Origin: CAWDPQ01 sp049642465
Lineage (GTDB): Bacteria > Acidobacteriota > Vicinamibacteria > Vicinamibacterales > 2-12-FULL-66-21
Assembly (NCBI GenBank): GCA_049642465.1
Contig: JBAROV010000050.1
Coordinates: 78,828-142,827, forward strand
Direction of reading: 5' to 3'
Length of the DNA: 64,000 nucleotides
The position numbers were made by a program, and so were the translations under genes. Of this stretch, positions 42,174 to 51,272 are shown piece after piece. The notes under the pieces were generated by a model. The model did no database searches. It worked only from the letters and a program-made list of their open reading frames with translations, and was not told the DNA's origin. Numbering within the stretch: position 1 is the first letter of the stretch; each line of letters opens with the position of its first letter.

Positions 42174-44024
42174 GTGCCGAGACACCCATTTGCCACGATT
42201 GCAGCCGTCGCACTCCTGACGAGCGGCAGCGCGCTCTTTGCGCTGCAGACGCCGTATCGCACGCTCGACGACAAGTTCGCCCCGCCGAACCACACGTCGC
42301 TCGACGCGTGGCAACCGCGTGCGGCGTACCTCAAGGAACACATTCTCGCGACGGCCGGGCTGCTGCCGATGCCCGAGAAGACACCGCTGAAGCCCGTCGT
42401 GTTCGGCGAAATCCGCCACACGGACTACACCGTGTCGAAGGTGTACTTCGAGAGCCTGCCTGGATTCTTCGTCACGGGCAATCTGTACAAGCCAATGGGT
42501 GCGGGACCGTTTCCGGCAATTCTCTCTCCGCACGGGCACTGGGCGTACGGGCGACTCGAGAATTCAGACGTCGGATCGATCCCGGGTCGCGCGATCAATC
42601 TCGCGCGACAGGGGTTCGTCGTGTTGACCTACGACATGATTGGCTACAACGACAGCCGTCAACTCTCGCACACATTCGGCGGTCAGCGGGAGAACCTGTG
42701 GGGTCTGAGTCTCGCGGGTCTTCAGCTGTGGAACAGTATCCGAGGGCTCGATTTTCTCGAGTCGCTCGATTACGTGCGACGCGATGCCATCGGGGCGACA
42801 GGGGCCTCTGGCGGCGGCACTCAGACGTTTCTGCTGGCCGCGGTGGACGGGCGGGTCGCTGCCGCCGCGCCAGTCAACATGATCTCGCTGCACATGCAGG
42901 GCGGCTGTTTGTGCGAGAACCAGCCGGGCCTGCGACTCGAGACCACGAACGTCGAGATTGCGTCAACCATTGCGCCGCGACCGCTGCTGATGGTGTCGGC
43001 CACTGGCGACTGGACGACGAACACGATGAAGCTCGAGTACCCGGCGGTGCGCGGCATCTACCGGTTGTTCGACGCCGAAGATCGCGTGCACGGCGTGCAG
43101 TTCGAAGCGCCGCACAACTACAACAAGAATTCCCGCGAGGCGATGTATGCCTTCATGGCACGCTGGCTCCAGAAGGCCTCGCCTGACGTCAAACGGCCTG
43201 AACGCAACTTCACTCCCGATCCGCTCCCCGACCTCCTCGTTTTTCACCGGCGATCGCTTCCCGAAAATGCGGTCACACCCTCGCAGCTCACGGAAAACTG
43301 GATTGCCGCCGCGCGTCGTCAGCTGACCAGCACAAACCGCGATACGTTCGATCGCGCGCTGCGTCACGCGCTCGGATTTGTCGAAGCCCCCGCTCCCCCC
43401 GCTCGTCCGCAGACGCGGACCCGCAGCAAGGCTCGGCACGTCATCCTGAGCGACGCGGATCCAGAGCTGGAGAAGCTGCTCAAACGTGCCGGTTTCACCA
43501 TCGATATGGTCTCGTTCACGCCCTACGACACGGCGGCTGCCGCCAAGATCCGCCATTTCGACACCTACAACCGGACGGCCGCCTCGCAGCGTGTTGCCGA
43601 CCTTGTTGCTGCCGCGCGCGCCCATCCGGATTCGGTGATCGTTGCCCGAGGGGATGCAGCGCTTGCTGGAGTGCTGGCCGCTGCCGTGGCGCCGGTTCGC
43701 CTCGCGATTCTGGATGTCGGGAACTTCGATACGTCGAATGATGCAGAGTTTGTCGAGCGTCTTTACATCCCGGGTCTGCGCAGGGCAGGAGATCTCGAGA
43801 CTGCCGTGCGCGCCGCTCGGGATCGAGTCGTCATCCACAACGCGGGGGAGAAGTTTGTCATCACCAGTGGGAGTGTCTCGCGGACAAAGCTGACGCCGCG
43901 CGAAGTGGTGGAAAGGGTTCAGAAAGGGTTCAGAAGGGGTTCAGAAGGGGTTCAGAGGGGTTCAAAGGTTCAAGGGTTCAAAGGGTTCAAGGGTTCAAGC
44001 GGTTCAAGCGGTTCAGACGGCTGA
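42174..44024 (+). CDS. secreted alpha/beta hydrolase (acetyl-xylan-esterase-like)
   Basis: 616 aa, GTG start, signal peptide ATIAAVALLTSGSALFA. The fold shows the oxyanion strand FPAILSPHGHWAYG, the Ser nucleophile in GATGASGGGTQTF near residue 215, a candidate Asp in VSATGDWTTN and His in EAPHNYNKNSREAMYAF. The first ~340 residues carry the esterase; the rest is a second alpha/beta segment. The final ~35 residues (GFRRGSEGVQRGSK, GFKGFKGSSGSSG) are encoded by a tandem-repeat tract and are likely disordered. Substrate unknown. Confidence 0.82.
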   Translation: MPRHPFATIAAVALLTSGSALFALQTPYRTLDDKFAPPNHTSLDAWQPRAAYLKEHILATAGLLPMPEKTPLKPVVFGEIRHTDYTVSKVYFESLPGFFVTGNLYKPMGAGPFPAILSPHGHWAYGRLENSDVGSIPGRAINLARQGFVVLTYDMIGYNDSRQLSHTFGGQRENLWGLSLAGLQLWNSIRGLDFLESLDYVRRDAIGATGASGGGTQTFLLAAVDGRVAAAAPVNMISLHMQGGCLCENQPGLRLETTNVEIASTIAPRPLLMVSATGDWTTNTMKLEYPAVRGIYRLFDAEDRVHGVQFEAPHNYNKNSREAMYAFMARWLQKASPDVKRPERNFTPDPLPDLLVFHRRSLPENAVTPSQLTENWIAAARRQLTSTNRDTFDRALRHALGFVEAPAPPARPQTRTRSKARHVILSDADPELEKLLKRAGFTIDMVSFTPYDTAAAAKIRHFDTYNRTAASQRVADLVAAARAHPDSVIVARGDAALAGVLAAAVAPVRLAILDVGNFDTSNDAEFVERLYIPGLRRAGDLETAVRAARDRVVIHNAGEKFVITSGSVSRTKLTPREVVERVQKGFRRGSEGVQRGSKVQGFKGFKGSSGSSGSDG

Positions 44025-44038
44025 ACCCCTTCTGAACC
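43911..44038. repeat. GGGTTCA-type tandem repeat forming the gene end and an inverted copy
   Basis: About 12 imperfect units of GGTTCAGAAGG / GGTTCAAG, ending in the hairpin GGTTCAG-acgg-CTGAACC (44010-44027). The 18 nt at 44021-44038 are a perfect inverted copy of 43927-43944. The tract overlaps the esterase stop and lies just before the convergent permease stop, so it may terminate both transcripts. Confidence 0.85.
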
Positions 44039-44041
44039 TGT

Positions 44042-46504
44042 TCATTCGCGAAGCGTCGCAGCCGGATCGAGTCGCAGCAGCCGGAGCGCCGGAGCCAGGC
44101 AGGCAATCAAGGCGACGATCAGGAAGAGCCCTGGAACCGCGGTGAACGTCACGGGATCCATTGCGCTGACCCCCCACACGAAGTGCTGAACGAGTCGCCC
44201 GACAACGACTGCTCCAGCCAGCCCGATCACCACGCCAATTGAGGTCAAGACGAGGCCGGGGAGCGCAACCGCGCGGACGGCGCTGAAAATGGTCGAGCCA
44301 AGTGCGAGGCGGATGCCCATTTCTCGCGTGCGTTCCGCCACCGAAGTTGCCACCAGGCCGTGAATGCCGACGGCCGCGAGGAGCACCGCCGTGGCGGCGA
44401 GCCCGACGAGTAGTGCCATGAGAAAGCGTGGTTGCGCGAGCGACGCGGCGCGCACCTGCGTCATGCGCTGCACCTCGGCGAACGGCAGCAGCGGGTCCAC
44501 AGCGTCGACGGCGTGCCGCATGCCAGCCGTAATCTGCTCGAGCGGGCCCCCTCCGCGAGCGACGAACACCGGTGAAAACCACGTGTGCACGAGACGCATC
44601 ATCCCGTCGGTGACTTGTGTGACGGGCACGTAGGCGAGCGGCATCGCGGCGATCGGGCCGTTATCACCCCACCCCGGCTTCACCTGCACGCTGCCCACGA
44701 TACCGACGATCTCGCGTTCCCGGCCCGCGAAGGCAATCCGTCGACCTATCGCGTCCTCGTTATCGAAGTACGTTTTGACGAACGCCTCGTTGACAATCGC
44801 GACGCCGGGCGATCCTGAGGTATCGCGCGCGTCAAAAATGCGCCCACGTCGCACGGGAATGCGAAGCGCTCGGAAATAGTCGCCGCCGATATACGCGGCA
44901 TTGGTGATACCCCGATCTTCTCCGGAACGCCGGACTTGACCGACGTGGCGGAAGCCGAGGTTCAGGACGCGCTGATAGGGGAGTCCAAGAGAAACGCCTG
45001 CGCTCTCGACTCCAGGCAGAAGCGCGATATTTCGCAGCGCCGCTTCGAACAACGCGCCGACGCGTTGCGCCGATTCATAGCGCGCATCCTGAAGCGAGAC
45101 ACTTGCCGCGACGACATTCTGTGGATCGAAACCGGGATCGAGATTGCGCAGATGGACGAACGTGCGCAGCAGCAGCCCGGCAACCACGAGCAGGACGATT
45201 CCGAGCGCCACCTGCAAAACGACAATTGCCTGGCGCGGCCAATGATGACGCGCGCCTGCGACGCCCCGGGTTCCGGCGTCGCGCAGCCCTGCCTGCACAT
45301 CGAGCTTTGATGCTTGAACCGCCGGTCCGAGACCGAACAAGAGGCTCGCGACGAGCGAGAGGGCTGCTGCAACGGCAACCGCCCGCCAGTCAAGGGTCAC
45401 GGGCTGCCAGATTTTGAATGCGTGCTCGGCGAGCGCGCTGAGCGCCTGCAAAGCGCCGTAGCCAACCGCCAGGCCCGCGATCCCTCCCATCGCGGCCAGG
45501 ACGAAGCTCTCGGCAACCAGTTGTCGAATGACGCCAATGCGATCGCTGCCGAGCGCCATTCGGGTGGCAATTTCCCGTCGGCGGCTCGATGACCGCGCGA
45601 GCAGCAGCCCCGCCAGGTTCACACACGCCACGATCAGCACGACACCGACGGCGGTCCACAGCAGCACGATCGGCTGTCGCAGATCGGCGGTGAGGCCTTC
45701 TTGCAGCGGCGACAACGACAACGTCATTTCACGAGATCCGGCGGAGCGCGTCGCGGCAAGCTGCCGACCGACGTTATCCAGATCCGCGATGGCTTGCGGC
45801 CACGACACGCCCGCGCGAAGTCGGGCGACAATCGTGTAGTTTTCGCCGCCTCCCTCTCCTTGTTGGCTCGCGCGGAGTGGCGTCCAGAGGTCGGCATCAT
45901 CTTCGGACCGGAAGTCGTCCGGCATCACTCCAACAACCGTAAAGGTCTGGCCCCGAAGCGTGATGGCCTTGCCAATAACCTTGGGGTCTGCGTCGAAGGC
46001 TGACCGCCAGAGGGCGGCGCTCAAGATCGTCACGGCAGGACCATCGGGGCGATCTTCGGCGGCCTCGAATTCACGGCCGATGACTGGACGCACGCCAAGC
46101 ACGGAGAAGAACCCCGCGCCGACGCGCTGTTGCGAGACGTGCCGGACGACCCGCGTCCCGGCACGGTCGGCCAACAGGTTCACGCCGGTCGGCCATCGTG
46201 AAAACACTGCGCGATCGATGGCCGATGCGCGATCGCGGACGTATTCCCATGTCCGACCGTCGTGTGCGACGTCCTGCGCCGCCGCTCCTGCAATGCGCCG
46301 GGCCACCAGCGCCAACCGTTCGGGCTCGGGATAGGGGAGCGGTCGTAGCAGCACCGCATCGGCAATGCTGAAAACCGCGGTATTGATGCCGATGGCGACG
46401 GCCAACGTCAGCACCGCGGCAATGGTGAAGGCCGGCGTGCGTCGCATCATCCTGAAGGCGTACCGCGCGTCACGCAGTCCGCTGTGCAGATCGTGAAGGG
46501 TCAT
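44042..46504 (-). CDS. ADOP-type ABC transporter permease (MacB-like/FtsX)
   Basis: 820 aa. Starts with the acidobacterial duplicated orphan permease signature (LRDARYAFRMMRRTPAFTIA), then a first membrane helix, a MacB_PCD periplasmic domain, FtsX (GVVLIVACVNLAGLLLARSS), then a second MacB_PCD/FtsX half (VAERTREMGIRLALGST near residue 720). No ATPase gene is adjacent, as usual for this family. Exports or remodels an unknown substrate, or acts in envelope lipid/lipoprotein handling (family inference). Operator-like palindrome upstream. Confidence 0.92.
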   Translation of the reverse strand: MTLHDLHSGLRDARYAFRMMRRTPAFTIAAVLTLAVAIGINTAVFSIADAVLLRPLPYPEPERLALVARRIAGAAAQDVAHDGRTWEYVRDRASAIDRAVFSRWPTGVNLLADRAGTRVVRHVSQQRVGAGFFSVLGVRPVIGREFEAAEDRPDGPAVTILSAALWRSAFDADPKVIGKAITLRGQTFTVVGVMPDDFRSEDDADLWTPLRASQQGEGGGENYTIVARLRAGVSWPQAIADLDNVGRQLAATRSAGSREMTLSLSPLQEGLTADLRQPIVLLWTAVGVVLIVACVNLAGLLLARSSSRRREIATRMALGSDRIGVIRQLVAESFVLAAMGGIAGLAVGYGALQALSALAEHAFKIWQPVTLDWRAVAVAAALSLVASLLFGLGPAVQASKLDVQAGLRDAGTRGVAGARHHWPRQAIVVLQVALGIVLLVVAGLLLRTFVHLRNLDPGFDPQNVVAASVSLQDARYESAQRVGALFEAALRNIALLPGVESAGVSLGLPYQRVLNLGFRHVGQVRRSGEDRGITNAAYIGGDYFRALRIPVRRGRIFDARDTSGSPGVAIVNEAFVKTYFDNEDAIGRRIAFAGREREIVGIVGSVQVKPGWGDNGPIAAMPLAYVPVTQVTDGMMRLVHTWFSPVFVARGGGPLEQITAGMRHAVDAVDPLLPFAEVQRMTQVRAASLAQPRFLMALLVGLAATAVLLAAVGIHGLVATSVAERTREMGIRLALGSTIFSAVRAVALPGLVLTSIGVVIGLAGAVVVGRLVQHFVWGVSAMDPVTFTAVPGLFLIVALIACLAPALRLLRLDPAATLRE

Positions 46505-46528
46505 GACTGTATATAGACGGGACGGCCG

Positions 46529-46543
46529 TCAACAGGGTTGACT
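46529..46543. promoter_or_regulatory. operator-like palindrome GTCAAC-AGG-GTTGAC
   Basis: A 6-bp inverted repeat with 3-nt spacer in the divergent 95-nt region between the ADOP permease and bshB1. TATATA lies at 46509-46514, just upstream of the permease ATG. Candidate regulator site; no regulator is identified. Confidence 0.35.
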
Positions 46544-46599
46544 GGGAGCGCTCTACTCATGCCGCTCCTGGCTCGTGAGGTACTATCGTCGTTCGGCTT

Positions 46600-47334
46600 A
46601 TGGAACCGGTCGATCTATTAGTGTTCGGTCCGCACCCGGACGATATCGAAATCGGCCTCGGTGGGACAGTCGCCAAGCACGCGGCGCTCGGCCACCGAGT
46701 CGGATTATGCGACTTGACCGCGGGCGAAATGGGCAGCAACGGGACTGTGGACGAGCGGCTCGCTGAGGCCGAAGCGGCGCGCGTGGTCCTGGGCGCAAGC
46801 TGGCGAATCAACCTGCGATGGCCCGATCGGGCGATCGGGCAAGACGCCGAGCACGTCCGCGCCGCCGCGATCGTCATTCGTTCGGCCAGGCCGCGGGCGA
46901 TCGCGCTTCCTTACGGCAAGGATCGTCATCCGGATCATGTCGCGGCGCATCGGGTGCTGAACGATGCGGTTTTCAATGCAGGGTTGCGCCGCTTTGAAGC
47001 GAGTGGGCCGTCGTGGAAGCCCGAGTGGGTCTGCTACTACTTCATCAATGACTCGACGGTGCCTTCGTTCGTCATCGACGTCACGGACCACTACGATCGC
47101 AAGCGGGCCGCGCTCGCGTGTCATCGAACGCAATTCGCTCCAAGCGATGGAAAGGCCGTGGATACGCGCTTGACCTCACCCTTGTTCCTGCAACTGGTGG
47201 AGAGCCGCGACGCGCAGTTCGGCGCCCAGGCAGGCGTCCCGTTTGCCGAGGGGGTCATCGTCGGCGAGCCAATCGTTCGCAACAGCCTGTTCAAAGAACA
47301 GGCTGTTCCCTTTCGAGTCCCGGATCCCGCGTGA
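46600..47334 (+). CDS. bshB1: bacillithiol biosynthesis deacetylase BshB1
   Basis: 244-aa zinc-dependent PIG-L/LmbE deacetylase that removes the acetyl from GlcNAc-malate. Zinc site residues are in FGPHPDDIEIGLGG near 10-22 and RHPDHVAAH near 108. SRDAQFGAQAGVPFAEG is the C-terminal BshB1 motif. It is followed directly by bshA (4-nt GTGA overlap), giving steps 1 and 2 of bacillithiol synthesis. bshC is not in the window. The lower-probability alternative is a related LmbE-family deacetylase. Confidence 0.9.
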   Translation: MEPVDLLVFGPHPDDIEIGLGGTVAKHAALGHRVGLCDLTAGEMGSNGTVDERLAEAEAARVVLGASWRINLRWPDRAIGQDAEHVRAAAIVIRSARPRAIALPYGKDRHPDHVAAHRVLNDAVFNAGLRRFEASGPSWKPEWVCYYFINDSTVPSFVIDVTDHYDRKRAALACHRTQFAPSDGKAVDTRLTSPLFLQLVESRDAQFGAQAGVPFAEGVIVGEPIVRNSLFKEQAVPFRVPDPA

Positions 47335-48482
47335 ACATCGGCATCATCTGCTACGCATCGGTTGGTGGGAGCGGCGTCGTCGCCACCGAGCTTGGAAAGG
47401 CGTTGGCCGTCAGGGGCCATCAGGTGCACCTGATCAGCACTGACACACCATTCCGGCTTGGTGACTTCCAAATGGATCTGTGGTTCCACCAGGTCCAGAC
47501 GCCGAGCTATCCGCTGTTTCGCGAACCGCAATACGTGCTGTCGCTCGCAAACAAAGTCGTCCAGGTCTCGCGCGAGTTCCGTCTCGACATCGTTCACGCC
47601 CACTACGCCATCCCGCACGCAACCGCGGCGCTGCTCGCCAAGCAAGTGCTCGAAGCGAGCGGCCACGTGCCGGTGCCAAAGGTCGTGACGACGATGCATG
47701 GAACTGACATTACGGTGGTGGGCAACGATCCGTCGTACTCGGAGATCGTGGCGTTTTCCATCGAACGCGCCGATGGTGCGACGGCCGTGTCCGAGAGTCT
47801 GCGGCGTTCGACCGCCACTGAACTGAACGTCCGCAGGAGCATCGAGGTGATTCCGAACTTTCTCGATTGCACGGTGTTTCAGCGGACCGAGACGCCTGAG
47901 CTGCGACGACGGTTTTCGCGCGACGACACGTCCAAGGTCGTCATTCACGTCTCGAACTTTCGCCCGGTCAAGAGAATCGACGCCCTCGTTTCGATCTTCG
48001 CGCGGATCTGCAAGCAGGTCCCCGCAAGGTTGTTGCTGGTCGGGGACGGTCCTGAGCTCGGGACGGTATACCGCGTCGGCCGCGAACTGGGCGTCAGCGA
48101 TCGGATCGATGCCGTCGGCGCGCAGGAGGCGATCATCCCGCTGCTCTCTGCGGCGGACGTATTCCTGCTGCCTTCCGCGCAGGAGAGTTTCGGGCTGGCC
48201 GCCCTTGAGGCCATGGCGTGCGAGGTTCCAGTCGTCGCGTCGCATGTCGGTGGATTGCCGGAAGTGATCGAGCATGGCGTCAGCGGTTTTCTGCACCCCC
48301 CGAGTGACATCGAGGCGATGGCGTCGAGCGCCGTCAGCCTCTTGACGGACCGCGCGCTCCACCGACGTGTTGCCACAGCGGCGCGCGAGAGAGTCAGCGA
48401 CCGGTTCTGCTCCGACCGGGTGGTCCCGATGTACGAGGCCTATTACGAGCAGGTCCTCGAGCGAACCCCCGCCCGGCGGTAA
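47331..48482 (+). CDS. bshA: N-acetyl-alpha-D-glucosaminyl L-malate synthase BshA
   Basis: 383-aa GT4 glycosyltransferase using UDP-GlcNAc and L-malate. The N-terminus (IGIICYASVGGSGVVATELG) and LVGDGPELG, plus AQESFGLAALEAMACEVPVV near 290, are typical of BshA. GTG start overlapping the bshB1 stop. Followed by a REP-like palindrome 7 nt after the stop, which may end transcription. Confidence 0.92.
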   Translation: MNIGIICYASVGGSGVVATELGKALAVRGHQVHLISTDTPFRLGDFQMDLWFHQVQTPSYPLFREPQYVLSLANKVVQVSREFRLDIVHAHYAIPHATAALLAKQVLEASGHVPVPKVVTTMHGTDITVVGNDPSYSEIVAFSIERADGATAVSESLRRSTATELNVRRSIEVIPNFLDCTVFQRTETPELRRRFSRDDTSKVVIHVSNFRPVKRIDALVSIFARICKQVPARLLLVGDGPELGTVYRVGRELGVSDRIDAVGAQEAIIPLLSAADVFLLPSAQESFGLAALEAMACEVPVVASHVGGLPEVIEHGVSGFLHPPSDIEAMASSAVSLLTDRALHRRVATAARERVSDRFCSDRVVPMYEAYYEQVLERTPARR

Positions 48483-48489
48483 AAAAGAA

Positions 48490-48542
48490 AATGGGGACTG
48501 TCCCCTTTTCGCGTTTCGCGAAAAGGGGACAGTCCCCATTTC
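48490..48542. repeat. 25-bp perfect palindrome (REP-like), 3-nt loop
   Basis: Arms 48490-48514 and 48518-48542 are exact reverse complements. Contains the nested palindrome GGGGACtGTCCCC. It sits between bshA and the following small gene. Same structural class as 14624-14702 but different sequence. Confidence 0.9.
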
Positions 48543-48559
48543 TCGGCGATAATCCCGGG

Positions 48560-48964
48560 ATGGCAAAAACTGCGACGTTTGACGCCACCTTCAACACCCT
48601 GCGCGGGCTACTGCAGCCCTTCGAGAAAGACTTGCTCATCCAGGTAGACAAGCCGGGCGTCTACGAACTGTGCTCGAAGACGATGACGGATCGGATTGGC
48701 CGGCCCCTGTTCGTGGCGGCCGTGCAGGTGAAGAAGAACTACGTCTCCTACCACCTGATGCCCGTGTACGCCGTGCCGGAACTGCTCAAAGGGCTGTCTC
48801 CGACCCTCAAGAAACGGATGCAGGGGAAGTCGTGCTTCAACTTCACGACCATTGAACCCGCACAGGCGAAGGAGCTCGGTGCACTCACCAAGGCTGGTAT
48901 CGCGGCGTTCAAGCACGTGAGCCTGCCCTGGGCGAATACTGACAAGCCGCCGAAGAAGCGCTGA
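48560..48964 (+). CDS. conserved small protein, DUF1801/YdhG-like (tentative)
   Basis: 134 aa from ATG 48560; the upstream in-frame segment is the palindrome. The pattern (LLIQVDKPGVYELCSK, VAAVQVKKNYVSYHLMPVYA, CFNFTTIEPAQAKELGAL) resembles the small DUF1801/YdhG-like alpha/beta fold that includes frataxin-like proteins, but this is a fold guess only. Basic C-terminal tail. Function unknown. Confidence 0.6.
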   Translation: MAKTATFDATFNTLRGLLQPFEKDLLIQVDKPGVYELCSKTMTDRIGRPLFVAAVQVKKNYVSYHLMPVYAVPELLKGLSPTLKKRMQGKSCFNFTTIEPAQAKELGALTKAGIAAFKHVSLPWANTDKPPKKR

Positions 48965-49015
48965 CTCACCGGCCGCTTGACGCCGGACGAACAGGCCGCA
49001 GATGATCCGCCTGTC

Positions 49016-51235
49016 ATGATGCGCACCGTCTGGATCATCGCTGCGCTGCTCCTCCTCCAGCAGCAACCGCCGCCGTCCCAACCGCCGCCGCAGCCTGCCT
49101 CGCCAGTGCCCGCGACGCGGTTGCAGACCCGCTGGGCTGCGAACGTCGATCGATCCCAGGTCCTCCCTGAATACCCGCGTCCGCAGATGGTGAGGAAGAG
49201 CTGGCAGAACTTGAACGGCGAATGGAGCTACGCGATCACGCATCGCTATGCCGGGAGGCCGTCTGCGTTTGGCGGCCGAATTCTGGTGCCATTTCCCATC
49301 GAGTCGCAGTTGAGTGGTGCGGGAGTGTGGGTCACGCCCGACCAGCGGCTCTGGTATCGCCGCACGTTTACGCTCCCCTCGCTGCCCCCCGGCCATCGTC
49401 TATTGCTTCATTTCGGCGCGGTGGACTGGGAAGCGGTTGTGTCAGTCAACGGCAAGGAAGTCGGGCAACATCGCGGCGGATACGATCCGTTCACGTTCGA
49501 TATTACCGACGCGTTGAAGACAGGCGCGACGAACGAGGAACAGGATTTGATCGTCGCCGTTCGCGATCCGACGGACGGCGGAGATCAGCCTCGTGGGAAG
49601 CAAGTGTCGCGGCCGCGTAGCATCTACTACACCGCGGTCACCGGGATCTGGCAGACGGTCTGGCTCGAACCGGTGCCCGACCCGCACGTGACAGCGCTGC
49701 GTATCGACCCGGATGTGGACCGCGGCAGCGTGAGCGTGACGGTTTCAACCTCGAAGACTGCCAACGTCACGGTGACGGCGCTCGACGGGGACCGCGAAGT
49801 CGGACGTCAATCAGGCGCGTCGGGTGCAGCCCTGACGTTCTCGATTCCGAACCCGCGAAAGTGGGATCCATCGGATCCATTTCTGTACCGCCTCCGCGCG
49901 CGGCTGGAGACCGGCGACGAAGTCGAGAGCTACTTCGGGATGCGCAGTATCGTGGTGCGAGCCGACGGGTCCGGCGTCCGTCGCCTCCACTTGAACGGAC
50001 AGCCGCTGTTTCAGCTCGGCTTGCTCGACCAGGGATGGTGGCCCGATGGCCTTTATACCGCGCCGACGGATGAAGCGCTTGCCTACGACATCGAGAAGAC
50101 GAAGGAGCTGGGGTTCAACCTGATTCGCAAGCATGTGAAAGTCGAGCCCGCGCGGTGGTACTACCATTGCGACCGTCTGGGGATGATCGTCTGGCAAGAC
50201 ATGCCGAGTGCCGAAGACATGTCATCTACCGGCGAGCCGATTTTCACCCGCGAGCTGCGCGCGATGGTCGATGCGCTTCGCAATCATCCGTCGATTGTGA
50301 TGTGGGTGCCGTTCAACGAAGATTGGGGCCAGCACGCGACCGAGAAACATGTCGCGTGGTTGAAATCCTACGATCCGTCGCGCATCGTCAACAATGCGAG
50401 CGGTTGGGACGACATGAAGGTTGGTGACGTCGTCGATCTTCATGCCTACCCGGGGCCGGCAACGCCCCCTCTCGAACCGCAACGCGCTGCGGTGCTCGGG
50501 GAATTCGGCGGATTGGGCTTGCCGCTCGACGGCCACACCTGGCTGGATCGTGGAAACTGGGGCTACCGCAGCTACACGACACAGCCTGAACTGAACACCG
50601 CGTACCAGAACCTGCTCGCGCAGTTGCGCCTGCATGCCGGCGACGGCCTCTCTTCGGCGATTTATACCCAGACGACAGATGTCGAGATCGAGGTCAATGG
50701 AGTGATGACCTACGATCGATCGACCGTCAAGCTGTCGCCAGAATCGATTGCCGCCAACAAGCGGATGTACGACGTGCCGCCGACGATTCGCCACATCGTT
50801 CCCGCCTCGGATCGCTCGGCGCAGACCTGGCGCTACACCACCAGGAGTCCCGCCGCTAACTGGTTCGATCCATCATTTGCCGACACTGGATGGAGCAGCG
50901 GCGCCGGCGGCTTTGGTGCCCCATCGACCCGCCACGCTCGGGTTGGCACTCCGTGGCAGACGCCGGACATCTGGCTGCGCCGCACGTTCAATCTTTCAAC
51001 GACCGCGAAGAATCCGCATCTGCGGATTTTTCACGACGACGATACGAAGGTATATCTGAACGGCACGCCGATCGCAGAATTGCCGGGTGCGAATGCCGGG
51101 TATGCATTCGTTCCGCTCACGGCAGCCGGGCGGACGGCGCTACGAGCGGGTAGCAACACGCTGGCGGTCCACACACACCAGACGCGTGGCGGGCAATTCA
51201 TTGACCTCGGCATTGTCGATGTGATCGAACGGTGA
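49016..51235 (+). CDS. glycoside hydrolase family 2 protein
   Basis: 739 aa, secreted (WIIAALLLLQQQPP). N-terminal sugar-binding domain (RKSWQNLNGEWSYAI, WYRRTFTLPSLPPG, VNGKEVGQHRGGYDPF), an immunoglobulin-like domain, then the TIM barrel with acid/base Glu in PFNEDWGQ near 437 and nucleophile Glu in AVLGEFGGLGL near 500. A C-terminal beta-domain (residues 615-735, PDIWLRRTFNLS...RIFHDDDTKVYLNG) is extra. Likely beta-galactosidase, mannosidase or glucuronidase; specificity unresolved. Confidence 0.9.
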   Translation: MMRTVWIIAALLLLQQQPPPSQPPPQPASPVPATRLQTRWAANVDRSQVLPEYPRPQMVRKSWQNLNGEWSYAITHRYAGRPSAFGGRILVPFPIESQLSGAGVWVTPDQRLWYRRTFTLPSLPPGHRLLLHFGAVDWEAVVSVNGKEVGQHRGGYDPFTFDITDALKTGATNEEQDLIVAVRDPTDGGDQPRGKQVSRPRSIYYTAVTGIWQTVWLEPVPDPHVTALRIDPDVDRGSVSVTVSTSKTANVTVTALDGDREVGRQSGASGAALTFSIPNPRKWDPSDPFLYRLRARLETGDEVESYFGMRSIVVRADGSGVRRLHLNGQPLFQLGLLDQGWWPDGLYTAPTDEALAYDIEKTKELGFNLIRKHVKVEPARWYYHCDRLGMIVWQDMPSAEDMSSTGEPIFTRELRAMVDALRNHPSIVMWVPFNEDWGQHATEKHVAWLKSYDPSRIVNNASGWDDMKVGDVVDLHAYPGPATPPLEPQRAAVLGEFGGLGLPLDGHTWLDRGNWGYRSYTTQPELNTAYQNLLAQLRLHAGDGLSSAIYTQTTDVEIEVNGVMTYDRSTVKLSPESIAANKRMYDVPPTIRHIVPASDRSAQTWRYTTRSPAANWFDPSFADTGWSSGAGGFGAPSTRHARVGTPWQTPDIWLRRTFNLSTTAKNPHLRIFHDDDTKVYLNGTPIAELPGANAGYAFVPLTAAGRTALRAGSNTLAVHTHQTRGGQFIDLGIVDVIER

Positions 51236-51263
51236 CAACTCCCAACTTCCAACTCCCAACTTC
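51236..51263. repeat. heptamer repeat, alternating CAACTCC and CAACTTC
   Basis: Four units begin 1 nt after the GH2 stop and end 9 nt before the alkaline phosphatase start, so the repeat forms almost the entire intergenic region. Confidence 0.9.
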
Positions 51264-51272
51264 CAAACAACG

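Noticed and set aside
46509..46514. TATATA as a promoter for the ADOP permease
   Set aside because: It lies only a few nt from the ATG and lacks a -35 at proper distance; a leaderless transcript is possible but not supported.
47121..48566. 481-aa minus-strand ORF
   Set aside because: Antisense to bshA; the sense frame has full GT4 motifs.
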